Positions 1 through 8,671 of a stretch of 56,495 nucleotides of DNA are shown here, piece after piece (the first letter of the stretch is position 1; the number at the start of each line of letters is the position of its first letter). The DNA is from Lachnospiraceae bacterium. GTDB lineage: Bacteria > Bacillota > Clostridia > Lachnospirales > Lachnospiraceae. The DNA is taken from contig JAAWIS010000015.1 of the NCBI GenBank assembly GCA_022796475.1, forward strand, positions 1 through 56,495, written 5' to 3'. A program made the translations under genes and the position numbers. The notes beneath the pieces are model-generated. The model worked only from the letters and a program-made list of their open reading frames with translations. It was not told where the DNA came from and searched no databases.

Positions 1-143
1 TAAAGAAGATTGCAAAATACCTGGCAGGGCTTCCCGGATATGAGAAATGCCCTAGATATGAGCGGAGCGCCCACACGGCTACCCCAAGGGCCATGCTTGC
101 TAAATTTGACGCTGCAGCCACAGCTAAAAAAGACAATAAATAA
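1..143 (+). CDS. 4-hydroxybutyryl-CoA dehydratase-like protein, C-terminal end (partial)
   Basis: Only the last 46 codons are present (reading frame from base 3, stop TAA 141-143). They match the C-terminus of the next gene almost residue for residue (the KKIAKYLAGLPGY stretch and the YERSAHTATPRAML stretch are shared), so this is a tandem paralogue of the HpaB/AbfD flavoprotein family. The last ten codons diverge (ATAKKDNK here, AAAKKSAK in the neighbour). The gap to the next start is 39 nt and holds only its ribosome binding site, so the two are probably cotranscribed. The active-site part lies outside the window, so activity cannot be judged. Confidence 0.85.
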   Translation, partial: KKIAKYLAGLPGYEKCPRYERSAHTATPRAMLAKFDAAATAKKDNK

Positions 144-182
144 GTAGTTTAAAATAATAAAGTGAAAAGGAAGGTACAAACT

Positions 183-1802
183 ATGGCAATCGGCACATAC
201 GAACAGTACAAAGAAAGATTATTAAAAATGAAACCCAACGTATACTTAAATGGGAAATGTGTTGACCGTTCCAACGGAAAGCAAGGCCCGGAACGGGACT
301 TAGCCGACTGGATCGTAGGCGGAACTTATGTGATGAAGCAGTGCTATGACACGGCAAATGATCCGGATTATGAAGATGTATGTGTAACCACTTCCCATAT
401 TACCGGAGAAAAGATTAACCGCTGCACTCATATCCATCACAGCAAGGAAGATTTGTTGAAGAAGCAGCTAATGACCCGCCTGATCTGCCACCGTGTAGGC
501 GGATGTATGCAGCGGTGTATGGGTACAGATGCTATGAATGCCCTGTACTCGGTTAGCTACGACTGTGACCAGGCCTGCGGCACCGAATATCACCAGAGAT
601 TATTAAAGTATATTGAGTACTGCCAAAAGTATGATCTGGTATGCAACTGTGCACAGACTGATGTAAAGGGTTCCCGCAATCCCAAATACAAACGTGCTTA
701 TATGCAGCCGGATCCGGACTCTTTTGTCCATGTAGTAGAAACTGATGTAGACGGTATCGGCGTAGATGGAAAGCCCTGCAAAGGCATTATCGTCCGGGGC
801 GCCAAGATCTGCAACTCCAATGCTCCATACGTAGATGAGATTATTGTAACCCCCACTAAGTTCATGGCTCCTGAAGACGCTGATTATGCTGTAGCATTCG
901 CACTTCCAGGCGACTGGGACGGCGTTAAGCTGATGGCACTTCCGGGACTTCACCACAAGAGAAGCCATCTGGAGGCCCCCTTCGCAAAGATCGGCGATGT
1001 AGAAAGCCTTACGATTTTTGATGACTGCTTCGTTCCCTATGACCGTGTATTTATGTGCGGCCGGGACAATGAAGGAGTTCCCCGCTATGCCGGATATCTG
1101 GCGCTGATGTTTGCCCACTATCACCGTCATTCCTATACCGGATGCAAGACCGCTGTTTCGGAAGTAATCGCTTCCCAGGCTGCTCTTGTTGCTGATGTTA
1201 ACGATATTGCAAGAGAATCTCACGTAAGGGAAAAGCTGTGTGATATCATCCAGACTGCAGAGCTGGTATTCGCTGCCGGGGAAGCATCCGCACACCATGC
1301 AATCCAGTTCCCCTCTGGTCAGTGGGTTCCTGATGAAGTGTTAACCAATGCCGGGCGCCGTCTTGCCGGGCACAATATCTACCATGAGTACGAAACGTTA
1401 GCTGACTTAACTGGCGGCGTATGTGCATCCCTTCCCACTGAGGAAAGCTTTTTTGCTCCTGAAACGGCTGAGCTCTGCAATAAATATATCCGCCGCAATC
1501 CGGCCTACAGTGCAGAAGATACTCATCGGGTTATGCGCATGATGGAAAACAAACTGTGCGATTCCTTTGAAGCTGCCCAGGCGGTAGCCGGCGTACACGG
1601 CGGCGGTTCCCCGTTAATGGAAACCATCACTATGATGAGCCGCTACGATCTGGAGGAGTTAAAGAAGATTGCAAAATACCTGGCAGGGCTTCCCGGATAT
1701 GAAGAATGTCCTAGATATGAGCGGAGCGCTCATACGGCTACCCCAAGGGCAATGCTTGCCAGATTCGATGCCATGGCTGCAGCAAAAAAATCAGCAAAAT
1801 AA
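183..1802 (+). CDS. 4-hydroxybutyryl-CoA dehydratase/vinylacetyl-CoA isomerase-like flavo-Fe-S protein (AbfD/HpaB family)
   Basis: AbfD uses FAD and a [4Fe-4S] cluster to dehydrate 4-hydroxybutyryl-CoA to crotonyl-CoA through a ketyl radical. The four cluster ligands known from the Clostridium aminobutyricum enzyme are all recognisable: two Cys in GGCMQRCMG (about residues 108 and 112), His in HYHRHSY (about 314) and Cys in TGCK (about 321). This argues against a plain 4-hydroxyphenylacetate 3-hydroxylase, the label often given to the family. Start: ATG 183 follows AGGAAGG by 8 nt; an upstream in-frame GTG at 162 overlaps that site and is rejected. The length, 539 aa, is somewhat above the roughly 490 aa of AbfD. 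The substrate is inferred only, since paralogues of this family have diverged, and the tandem copy suggests expansion. A hairpin terminator follows. Confidence 0.82.
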   Translation: MAIGTYEQYKERLLKMKPNVYLNGKCVDRSNGKQGPERDLADWIVGGTYVMKQCYDTANDPDYEDVCVTTSHITGEKINRCTHIHHSKEDLLKKQLMTRLICHRVGGCMQRCMGTDAMNALYSVSYDCDQACGTEYHQRLLKYIEYCQKYDLVCNCAQTDVKGSRNPKYKRAYMQPDPDSFVHVVETDVDGIGVDGKPCKGIIVRGAKICNSNAPYVDEIIVTPTKFMAPEDADYAVAFALPGDWDGVKLMALPGLHHKRSHLEAPFAKIGDVESLTIFDDCFVPYDRVFMCGRDNEGVPRYAGYLALMFAHYHRHSYTGCKTAVSEVIASQAALVADVNDIARESHVREKLCDIIQTAELVFAAGEASAHHAIQFPSGQWVPDEVLTNAGRRLAGHNIYHEYETLADLTGGVCASLPTEESFFAPETAELCNKYIRRNPAYSAEDTHRVMRMMENKLCDSFEAAQAVAGVHGGGSPLMETITMMSRYDLEELKKIAKYLAGLPGYEECPRYERSAHTATPRAMLARFDAMAAAKKSAK

Positions 1803-1819
1803 GCAGTAAGATAAGCAGC

Positions 1820-1872
1820 ACAAAATCCCCTTTGCTATCCCGCAAAGTTAGCAGAGGGGATTTGCTTTTCCC
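1820..1872 (+). terminator. Hairpin terminator or attenuator between the dehydratase and the MFS gene
   Basis: Arms 1823-1837 (AAATCCCCTTTGCTA) and 1849-1863 (TAGCAGAGGGGATTT) pair along almost their whole length with one mismatch, followed by GCTTTT. The MFS start lies only about 30 nt further on, so read-through or partial termination could set the transporter level. Confidence 0.7.
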
Positions 1873-1900
1873 TGTCACACAAAGCGAAAGGAATATAGAT

Positions 1901-3142
1901 ATGGAGAATGAAAAAACTTCTGCCCGCCTGGATTCTGCAGGTAATTTTCGTTGGATCCTGCTGGTTTTCGGCACAATATGCCTGTTGTTTGCCGGCATTA
2001 TTTACGGCTGGTCCATCTTAAAAGGTGCTTTTGCCGATGAATTCGGCTGGAGCGCCGGGGATCTGGCTACCAACTACACCATAACCATCAGTTTATTTTG
2101 CATCGGATGTATCGCCGGAGGATTTATGATGAAAAAGTTTTCCCCTAAGATTCCTGTTATACTAGGCGGAATTCTTGTATTTACCGGATTTTTCCTCACT
2201 TCCCGTTTAAGCGGCGGCAGTGTAGTTTCCCTTTTTATCACCTACGGCGTATTAGCCGGACTGGGAATTGGGATCGCCTACAATGTGATCTTAGCTGTCC
2301 TTGGCGCATGGTTCCCGGATAAAAAAGGCTTTGCTTCCGGATGTCTGATGATGGGATTTGGAGCCAGTACCTTAATTCTGGGAAACCTTGCATCCTCTCT
2401 TATGGCAAGTCCATCCTTCGGCTGGAGAATGGTATTCCTTTTACTGGCTGTCTGCACCGGAGTTCTCCTGATTCTCATGGGACTTCTTATCCGCCTTCCG
2501 GGGCCAAATGATCATCTCCCCAAACCAAATGCAGCGGCTTCTAAAAAAGAAGAGTTTGAAACTACCGATATGACCACAAGCCAAATGCTTGCCCGTCCTT
2601 CCTTCTGGAAATTTTTCGCCGCCATGATTCTTTTAGGTGCTGGCGGCAGCTCTGTTATCAGCTTTGCAAAAGATTTCTCCATTTCGGTGGGAACAACTGC
2701 TGCCGCTGCCGGGCTTTTCGTGGGCGTTCTGTCCATTTTTAACGGCTTTGGACGTATCATCGCCGGATCCGTCTTTGACCGTTTTGGAAGGAAGACCTGT
2801 ATGATATATGTAGGAATCGTAACTCTCGCCGCTAATATCCTGTGCCTGGGAGCTGCTTTCACCGGTTCTGTCATACTCTGCCTTCTGGGATTCTGCGCTA
2901 TCGGCCTTAGCTACGGCGGCAATACCAATGTGGTGTCCGTATTCATTACCGCTTTCTACGGAAATAAATACTATGCACAAAATTTAAGCCTTGGGCTGCT
3001 GACCATCATGCCCGCATCTATCCTGGCCAAATTTTCTACCACCCTGCTTACTGTTACCGGCTCTTACGTGGTTCCATTTGCCGTCCTAACCGGTTATGCG
3101 GCGGCTGCCATGGCTTTAAATTTAAGCAACAAAAGGCCGTAA
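1901..3142 (+). CDS. MFS transporter, oxalate/formate antiporter (OFA)-like family
   Basis: This 413-aa integral membrane protein has about 12 hydrophobic segments, beginning with WILLVFGTICLLFAGIIYGW near residue 15. The short stretch GWSILKGAFADEFGWS and the loop DRFGRK between helices are typical of OFA-type major facilitator carriers, which exchange small carboxylates. Start ATG 1901 follows AAAGGA by 8 nt; an in-frame ATG at 1832 lies inside the preceding hairpin and is rejected. The gene sits between the dehydratase pair and an Fe-S carrier gene on the same strand, so uptake of the acid used by the pathway, or export of its product, is a reasonable inference. The substrate is not readable from sequence. 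Confidence 0.8.
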   Translation: MENEKTSARLDSAGNFRWILLVFGTICLLFAGIIYGWSILKGAFADEFGWSAGDLATNYTITISLFCIGCIAGGFMMKKFSPKIPVILGGILVFTGFFLTSRLSGGSVVSLFITYGVLAGLGIGIAYNVILAVLGAWFPDKKGFASGCLMMGFGASTLILGNLASSLMASPSFGWRMVFLLLAVCTGVLLILMGLLIRLPGPNDHLPKPNAAASKKEEFETTDMTTSQMLARPSFWKFFAAMILLGAGGSSVISFAKDFSISVGTTAAAAGLFVGVLSIFNGFGRIIAGSVFDRFGRKTCMIYVGIVTLAANILCLGAAFTGSVILCLLGFCAIGLSYGGNTNVVSVFITAFYGNKYYAQNLSLGLLTIMPASILAKFSTTLLTVTGSYVVPFAVLTGYAAAAMALNLSNKRP

Positions 3143-3199
3143 CCCTTGGAATCCTTTTAACCTTGGTATAATCTTTAATAATTAAGGAAGGTATCTATT

Positions 3200-3511
3200 A
3201 TGAATGAAGAACTTAGAAAAGACATAGAAGCTGTACTAAATCTCTTTGTACGTCCTCAGCTTTCCAACCACGGCGGAGATATGGAAGTGGTGGATTTGGA
3301 TGAAGAGGGCATCTTATGGATTGAAATGTTAGGGGAATGTTCCGGATGTCCTTCTGCTGATGATACAGCGAAAAATCTTGTTCAGAAAGAATTAGTAACC
3401 CGTATTCCTCAGATTAAGGGAGTAGAAATCGATTCTGGGATCAGCGATGAAATAATTGCAGAAGCAATGAAACTATTTACCCATCGCTCAGAAAAAAAGG
3501 CTGCCCGGTAA
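3200..3511 (+). CDS. NifU-like Fe-S cluster carrier (Nfu C-terminal domain)
   Basis: This 103-aa protein is a single Nfu domain. It opens with a helix followed by VRPQLSNHGGDMEVVDLDE, a family hallmark, and carries the cluster-binding C-x-x-C in GECSGCPSAD at about residues 47-50. Such proteins hold a [4Fe-4S] cluster between subunits and pass it to apo-enzymes in the cytoplasm. AAGGAAGG precedes the ATG by 8 nt. Its place right behind a 4Fe-4S dehydratase gene suggests help with cluster loading, although Nfu proteins usually serve many clients. A strong terminator follows, so it ends the plus-strand transcription unit. Confidence 0.88.
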   Translation: MNEELRKDIEAVLNLFVRPQLSNHGGDMEVVDLDEEGILWIEMLGECSGCPSADDTAKNLVQKELVTRIPQIKGVEIDSGISDEIIAEAMKLFTHRSEKKAAR

Positions 3512-3584
3512 ATCTCATCCTTCCGGCTAAGATTTGTTTCAGACATGTTTTTACTTTATACACCAGATTTCTGCTTAATGATGC

Positions 3585-3625
3585 TGGCGGCAGGAAGAAT
3601 CCTGTCTTCCTGCCGCCAATTTTTC
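3585..3625 (+). terminator. Rho-independent terminator after the Nfu gene
   Basis: A perfect 13-bp stem (GGCGGCAGGAAGA at 3586-3598 with its complement at 3605-3617), a 6-nt loop and AATTTTT downstream. It separates the plus-strand genes from the converging minus-strand operon. On the minus strand the same stem has no T-run, so how that operon ends is unclear. Confidence 0.9.
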
Positions 3626-3720
3626 TGATTCTCTTGTTCCATCTATCTTTTTTGACTGATCTTTGTTTAATTTATTTTAAAAGTAAACTATTTTTGACCA
3701 ATATCCTGATCGCGAAACAA

Positions 3721-5109
3721 TTACTTGTTTTTTAAATACTCATGTATGCCTCTGGCCCCGGCTTTTCCGGCCTCCATAGCAAGAATTACCGTAGCAGCTC
3801 CCGTCACAGCGTCGCCGCCTGCGTATACACCTTCCTTTGTTGTTTTGCCATTGGTTTCATCTGCAATAATGCATTTCCACTTATTGATCTCCAAACCTTC
3901 TGTAGTGGAGGAAATCAATGGGTTAGGTGACGTTCCAAGGGACATAATCACCGTATCCACTTCGATTGTAAAGTCTGATCCCGGAACTTCAACTGGCCTT
4001 CTCCTTCCGGAAGCGTCCGGCTCGCCCAGTTCCATCTTCCGCACTACCATTCCCTTTACCCAGTCGTTCTCATCTGTTAAAATCTCTACCGGATTTGTCA
4101 GCAGGTCAAAAATTACGCCTTCTTCTTTCGCATGATGGACTTCCTCCACACGGGCGGGAAGTTCTGCCTCCGAACGGCGGTACACGATATGCACCTGGGC
4201 TCCTAGGCGCAGAGCTGTTCTGGCTGCATCCATAGCCACATTTCCGCCGCCTACTACCGCAACTTTCTTCCCGCCTATAATCGGAGTATCGTAGTCCTGT
4301 CGGAAGGCTTTCATTAGGTTATTTCTGGTTAAATATTCATTGGCAGAAAATACGCCGTTGGCGTTTTCCCCAGGAATCCCCATAAACTTAGGCAGACCTG
4401 CACCAGAACCGATAAAGACTGCCTGAAAGCCTTCCTCTTCCATCAACTGGTCAATGGTAACGGACTTTCCAATAATTACATTCGTTTCAATGGTTACGCC
4501 AAGCCTTTTTACATTTTCTACTTCGTGGCGGACTACGGTGTCCTTTGGCAGACGAAACTCCGGAATTCCGTAGATCAGTACGCCGCCTGGTTCATGGAGA
4601 GCCTCAAAGATGGTCACTTCATAGCCAAGCTTTGCCAGATCACCAGCACAGGTTAATCCGGCAGGACCGGAACCGATTACTGCTACCTTTTTTCCGTTGG
4701 TGCGTTCAGGTTTCGCCGGAACAAATCCTGCTTCCCTGGACCAGTCCGCCACAAATCGCTCCAGCTTTCCGATGGAAATAGGCTCGCCCTTAATTCCACG
4801 GATACATTTCCCTTCACACTGGCTTTCCTGGGGACATACACGTCCGCACACTGCCGGCAGTGCGGAGGCCTCTGCAATAATCTCTGCCGCCTTTAAGAAA
4901 TCCCCTGCCTCCACTTCTTTAATAAAGGCTGGAATATTAATGGCTACCGGGCAGCCGCTTACACATTTCGCATTCTGTTTGCACTTCAGACATCTGGAAG
5001 CTTCTTCCATTGCCTCTTCTTTTCCATATCCCAGACAGACTTCCTCAAAATTGGAAGCACGGACTTTCGGATCCTGCTCCCGCACCGGTACTTTCTTTAA
5101 CACATCCAT
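3721..5109 (-). CDS. nfnB: NADH-dependent ferredoxin:NADP+ oxidoreductase, large subunit (NfnL/NfnB, GltA/SudA-like)
   Basis: The 462-aa protein has two N-terminal [4Fe-4S] sites (Cys 40, 43, 49, 53 and Cys 88, 92, 98, 102), an FAD motif GSGPAG at 146-151 and an NADPH-binding GGGN at 287-290. This is the layout shared by NfnB and the glutamate synthase small subunit. Identity as NfnB rests on the neighbour: the gene for the small Nfn subunit lies directly upstream and overlaps by one base (TAATG), the usual clostridial nfnAB order. The cytoplasmic complex interconverts NADH plus reduced ferredoxin with NADPH by electron bifurcation. It is the last gene of the sigma-54 gene set. No glutamate synthase large subunit is present in the window. 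Confidence 0.88.
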   Translation of the reverse strand: MDVLKKVPVREQDPKVRASNFEEVCLGYGKEEAMEEASRCLKCKQNAKCVSGCPVAINIPAFIKEVEAGDFLKAAEIIAEASALPAVCGRVCPQESQCEGKCIRGIKGEPISIGKLERFVADWSREAGFVPAKPERTNGKKVAVIGSGPAGLTCAGDLAKLGYEVTIFEALHEPGGVLIYGIPEFRLPKDTVVRHEVENVKRLGVTIETNVIIGKSVTIDQLMEEEGFQAVFIGSGAGLPKFMGIPGENANGVFSANEYLTRNNLMKAFRQDYDTPIIGGKKVAVVGGGNVAMDAARTALRLGAQVHIVYRRSEAELPARVEEVHHAKEEGVIFDLLTNPVEILTDENDWVKGMVVRKMELGEPDASGRRRPVEVPGSDFTIEVDTVIMSLGTSPNPLISSTTEGLEINKWKCIIADETNGKTTKEGVYAGGDAVTGAATVILAMEAGKAGARGIHEYLKNK

Positions 5110-5999
5110 TACCTGTCACCTCCGCACTGTCCGCATCCACCGTGATGGGTATCTCCTTCTTGCACCCTTAACATGGCACGTCCTTCTTCTGTCCGATACA
5201 TCTGCTGACGCTTCATGGCCTGGTCAAAATTCACCAGATGGCCGTCAAACTCCGGCCCGTCCACACAGGCAAACTTTACCTGATCCCCTACGCTTAACCA
5301 GCAGGCCCCGCACATTCCTGTTCCGTCTACCATAATGGGATTCATGCTGACAATGGTGGGAAGATTCAGCTCCTTAGTCAATTTACAGACAAACTTCATC
5401 ATAATCATGGGGCCAATGGCCACACAGACATCGTAATGCTTCCCCTGTACAGTTACCAGATCTTGAATTACATCTGTTACCATGCCTTTTCTCACATAGG
5501 AACCATCGTCTGTGGTGATGTAAAGGTGTTCTGCCGCTTCCTTCATCTTATCCTCTAAGATCACCAGTTCTTTGCTTTTCGCCCCCACGATCACGTCCAC
5601 AGCAATGCCCTTTTCCTTCATCCATTTTACCTGGGGATATACCGGAGCTGCGCCCACTCCTCCTGCCACAAACAAATAGCTTCTCTTTTTCACCTCTTCC
5701 AGCTCTTCAGACACAAACTCAGAAGGCCGCCCTAAGGGACCGGTAATATCCTGAAACCCATCTCCTGCCTGGAGGGATGCCATCTTTAAGGTAGAAGCCC
5801 CCACTGTCTGAAACACAATGGTTACTGTCCCTTTTTCCCTGTTATAGTCACAGATTGTTAAGGGAATCCGCTCCCCCGTTTCATCCATTTTTACGATGAC
5901 AAATTCTCCTGGCTGACACCCTTTTGCTACCCGTGGCGCCTCTACGTCCATCAGATAAATCTTATCTGCCAGCTTCTCTGCTTTTAAGATTTTGTACAT
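5109..5999 (-). CDS. nfnA: NADH-dependent ferredoxin:NADP+ oxidoreductase, small subunit (NfnS/NfnA)
   Basis: This is a ferredoxin-reductase-type flavoprotein with an FAD domain (GEFVIVKMDETGERIPLTIC), a nucleotide-binding domain (VAGGVGAAPVYPQ) and a C-terminal [2Fe-2S] site (GMCGACW followed by KFACVDGPEFDG). The tail is rich in Gly, His and Cys. Start ATG 5999 follows GGAGG by 8 nt; another in-frame ATG at 6014 overlaps that GGAGG and is rejected, which gives 296 aa and the family N-terminus MYKILKAEKL. It forms the heterodimer with the next gene. A hairpin lies between it and the upstream dehydrogenase gene, so Nfn level may be tuned separately from the rest of the operon. Confidence 0.88.
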   Translation of the reverse strand: MYKILKAEKLADKIYLMDVEAPRVAKGCQPGEFVIVKMDETGERIPLTICDYNREKGTVTIVFQTVGASTLKMASLQAGDGFQDITGPLGRPSEFVSEELEEVKKRSYLFVAGGVGAAPVYPQVKWMKEKGIAVDVIVGAKSKELVILEDKMKEAAEHLYITTDDGSYVRKGMVTDVIQDLVTVQGKHYDVCVAIGPMIMMKFVCKLTKELNLPTIVSMNPIMVDGTGMCGACWLSVGDQVKFACVDGPEFDGHLVNFDQAMKRQQMYRTEEGRAMLRVQEGDTHHGGCGQCGGDR

Positions 6000-6038
6000 C
6001 AACCGTACCTCCATAGATTTTCATTATGTAATGCAAAA

Positions 6039-6086
6039 GGGCAGAACCAGACATTCTCTAGTGAAAAAAGCCGGGTTCTGCCTTTC
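6039..6086 (-). terminator. Hairpin between the dehydrogenase gene and nfnA (possible attenuator)
   Basis: A 9-bp stem, GGCAGAACC with GGTTCTGCC, encloses a loop of about 25 nt. On the minus strand it is followed by CTTTTGC, a weak T-run. It may terminate part of the transcripts or protect the mRNA end. Confidence 0.45.
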
Positions 6087-6108
6087 AGGCTTCCCTATCA
6101 GAGTTCCC

Positions 6109-7080
6109 TTATTTATTTTCTTCCTCAAACTGGTTCATCATCTTATACATAGCCACAATCCGCTTATTTCTCTTTTTGATATATCCATCCACATCCGCCG
6201 GATATTTGCCTAACATGCCTTCTCCTGCCCGAACTCCGGTTTTTCCTTCTGCAATCAGCTTATCCGCATAAGGAATCTTATCGGTACTGTTGCAAAGAGT
6301 TGGGAGAACATCAGCCGCCACTGCAATGGGAATCTGCAAACCTACGAAATCCCACAGCTCCAGAGGGCCTTCAAAGCTCCACCGAAGTCCGTCGGTGTAT
6401 TTTAAAGCGTTTTCTGCATCCTGTGGGGAAACCCAGCCTTGATCGATCATATAGTATAATTCACGACAAATTACTGTTGCCATCCGGTTTACAATAAATC
6501 CTGGCATAAACTTATTTAATACGGAAGGTTTCTTCCCGCATGCCTCCAGCAAATCACGCACAGCCAGAGCCGTTTCATCGGAGGTCTTCGGCCCCTTTAC
6601 CACCTCAATAATCTTCATCAGATGGGGCGGGTTGAACCAATGTGTGATAATTAACCGCTCCGGGTTCTTTAATACATCCTGGGTTACGCCAAATACATCC
6701 ATTCCGGAAGTATTGCTTGCGAAGATACAATCCTCCCGGCAGTTATCAGACAGAAGTTTGTATAAATCCCGTTTTGCATCTTTATTCTCAAAAATAACTT
6801 CCACTACCAGATCAAACCGGGAGGCATACTCCGGAATCTGGCTGTTCACTATGGTACTTAAATTTGCCTTTACGGTCTGGCCGTAAGACTCATCAGCCAG
6901 TCCATTTTCAACCATTCCGTCAATATTCCCCTCAATTCGCTTTACAGCCGTTTCCAGATACTCTTCCTTTAAATCTGCCATAACCGTTTGATAACCATTT
7001 GCTGCAAAAACCTGAGCAATGCCGCTGCCCATTACCCCTGCTCCTACTACCAGAATGTGGCTGATATTTGTTTTTCCCAT
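6109..7080 (-). CDS. 3-hydroxyacyl-CoA dehydrogenase-family protein (NAD-dependent)
   Basis: The N-terminal Rossmann motif GAGVMGSG (residues 13-20) and the segment THWFNPPHLMKIIEV carrying the expected catalytic His place this 323-aa protein in the 3-hydroxyacyl-CoA dehydrogenase family, which oxidises or reduces beta-hydroxyacyl substrates with NAD(H). It is about 40 residues longer than the usual 280-aa clostridial 3-hydroxybutyryl-CoA dehydrogenase. Relatives of this length include carnitine dehydrogenase-type enzymes, so the substrate may not be 3-hydroxybutyryl-CoA. AGGAGG lies 7 nt before ATG 7080. It follows the adenylating enzyme gene by 11 nt in the same operon. Confidence 0.8.
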   Translation of the reverse strand: MGKTNISHILVVGAGVMGSGIAQVFAANGYQTVMADLKEEYLETAVKRIEGNIDGMVENGLADESYGQTVKANLSTIVNSQIPEYASRFDLVVEVIFENKDAKRDLYKLLSDNCREDCIFASNTSGMDVFGVTQDVLKNPERLIITHWFNPPHLMKIIEVVKGPKTSDETALAVRDLLEACGKKPSVLNKFMPGFIVNRMATVICRELYYMIDQGWVSPQDAENALKYTDGLRWSFEGPLELWDFVGLQIPIAVAADVLPTLCNSTDKIPYADKLIAEGKTGVRAGEGMLGKYPADVDGYIKKRNKRIVAMYKMMNQFEEENK

Positions 7081-7091
7081 GATTCTTCCTC

Positions 7092-8588
7092 CTAATATAA
7101 GGTTTCTAAAAGCTTATAGTCATTGAGTTCCTTTGGAGCTTTCAGTGCCTGCCTGTCAATCTTGTTATTGACATTTCGCACAAAACGCTCCAACTGGAAC
7201 ATGGCGGTAGGCACCATATAATAAGGAATAATCTGCTTCAGCTTCCGCTTCAGTTCTTTTACATCAATCTGTTCCTCTGCAACGAAGTAAGCGCACAGAA
7301 TGTTGCATCCACCATTATCCTCAAATGCTTTTACTACCACCTCTTTAATGGAACTGCATTTTAAAATAGCAACTTCCACTGCCCCGGATTCCACCCGGAA
7401 ACCCCGTATCTTAAACATATTGTCTTTTCTGCATATGTATCTCAGATTGCCGTCCTCTGCCAGGCAAACGATATCTCTCGTTTGAAACACCCGTTCAAAT
7501 CCTTCCGGATGAGGAAAGGGATTTTCGATAAACTGAGCCTTTGTTGCTTCCGGGCGTTGATAATATCCCCGGCAGACCTGAGGGCCGGAAAGCCACAGCT
7601 CCCCTTCTTCCCCAGGTTTTGTCAGATTTCCTTTGTCATCCACAATATAACCTTTTATGGTTGGGTTAAATGTGCCGATAGGATAGGATTTTTCACTGCT
7701 GGTAATTTCGTACAGGGTAATAACTCCGCACAGTTCCGAAGCAGCATACGTGTTGATAATTTGATAACTTTTTGGCTGCAAATTTCTAACCGGCTCACTG
7801 CCCACTAAAAGCAGCCGCAGATGAAACTGGGAATCATCACACTGCATTAGCTTCATTGCCATATGGGGCGGCAGGAATGTAACTGTGATCCCTTTCTCCC
7901 GGTAAAACTGAGTAATCAAATCGATCTTCCTTCTTCTGTATTCCGGAATAATTACCAGGGTTGCCCCTACCAGAAGGGTGCTGAACACATCGTATACAGA
8001 AGCCACAAAGCCGAAGCTTGCAAATGCGCAAAACTTATCATTCTGGTTTAAGCCAAGCCGATCCATATTGCTGATGGAAGCCATAATATTTCGGTGTTCC
8101 AGCATCACTCCCTTAGGGGCAGAAGTAGAACCGGAAGTATAAATCATCACAGCCAACTCCTCCCTTTTGGAACGGTCAAAAAACTTTGCTCTCCGCTCCC
8201 AGGCAAGATTTTCAAAATATTCCCTGGTCAGCGTAACCTTAAACTGGCATTCGCGCTGCATAATCTCCCGCCTTGCCTCCGGATAGCTTTCATCGATATA
8301 AAGATAGGCGGCCCCTGCTTTTAAAACAGCCAGTATTCCGATAATCGTTTCCACATCTCTTCCTGTTTGGATGGCGACAAACTCTTCTCTTTTTACCCCG
8401 CTTCCAACCAGGATCCTTGCCAGAAAATTGCTGTATTCATCTAATTCCTGATAGCTTAATGAACGGGATTCACTTTCTACAGCAATCTTATCCGGATATT
8501 CCATGGCAGTTTTATGGAAAATCTGGCAGAATGTATGTTCAAAAAACACGTTCTTATCTTCACTGCACATTTTTAAACCCCACTTCAT
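7092..8588 (-). CDS. Stand-alone adenylate-forming enzyme (acyl-CoA synthetase/NRPS adenylation-domain fold)
   Basis: The core motifs of the ANL superfamily are present: YTSGSTSAPKGVMLEH (AMP/phosphate loop), GELWLSGPQVCRGY, QTRDIVCLAEDG (hinge Asp region), and near the C-terminus NNKIDRQAL with the catalytic Lys. The sequence reads more like an NRPS adenylation domain than a classic fatty acyl-CoA ligase, but no carrier or condensation domain follows (498 aa) and no carrier-protein gene is nearby. In a CoA-pathway operon the simplest role is ATP-dependent activation of the carboxylic acid substrate to its CoA ester. AGGAG precedes ATG 8588 by 7 nt. The specificity pocket was not decoded. Confidence 0.8.
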   Translation of the reverse strand: MKWGLKMCSEDKNVFFEHTFCQIFHKTAMEYPDKIAVESESRSLSYQELDEYSNFLARILVGSGVKREEFVAIQTGRDVETIIGILAVLKAGAAYLYIDESYPEARREIMQRECQFKVTLTREYFENLAWERRAKFFDRSKREELAVMIYTSGSTSAPKGVMLEHRNIMASISNMDRLGLNQNDKFCAFASFGFVASVYDVFSTLLVGATLVIIPEYRRRKIDLITQFYREKGITVTFLPPHMAMKLMQCDDSQFHLRLLLVGSEPVRNLQPKSYQIINTYAASELCGVITLYEITSSEKSYPIGTFNPTIKGYIVDDKGNLTKPGEEGELWLSGPQVCRGYYQRPEATKAQFIENPFPHPEGFERVFQTRDIVCLAEDGNLRYICRKDNMFKIRGFRVESGAVEVAILKCSSIKEVVVKAFEDNGGCNILCAYFVAEEQIDVKELKRKLKQIIPYYMVPTAMFQLERFVRNVNNKIDRQALKAPKELNDYKLLETLY

Positions 8589-8671
8589 GGTATTCTCCTA
8601 TCCCTGTTTCAACTCCCCCAATGCAGTAACCCCTTAGATTCCCTGGTGTACTGACACGGTTATGCCATACA

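Noticed and set aside
603-1298. Long minus-strand open frame inside the dehydratase gene, and similar long antisense frames in other genes (for example within the adhesin and the long anti-sigma gene)
   Set aside because: They lack ribosome binding sites and family motifs and lie opposite strongly supported genes; codon bias of the real gene explains the open frame.
183-1802. 4-hydroxyphenylacetate 3-monooxygenase (HpaB oxygenase)
   Set aside because: All four AbfD iron-sulfur ligands are present and the setting is anaerobic; an oxygenase would lack them.
3721-6014. Reading the pair as glutamate synthase small subunit plus sulfide dehydrogenase
   Set aside because: No glutamate synthase large subunit is present, and the overlapping small/large order with the bifurcating operon fits NfnAB better.
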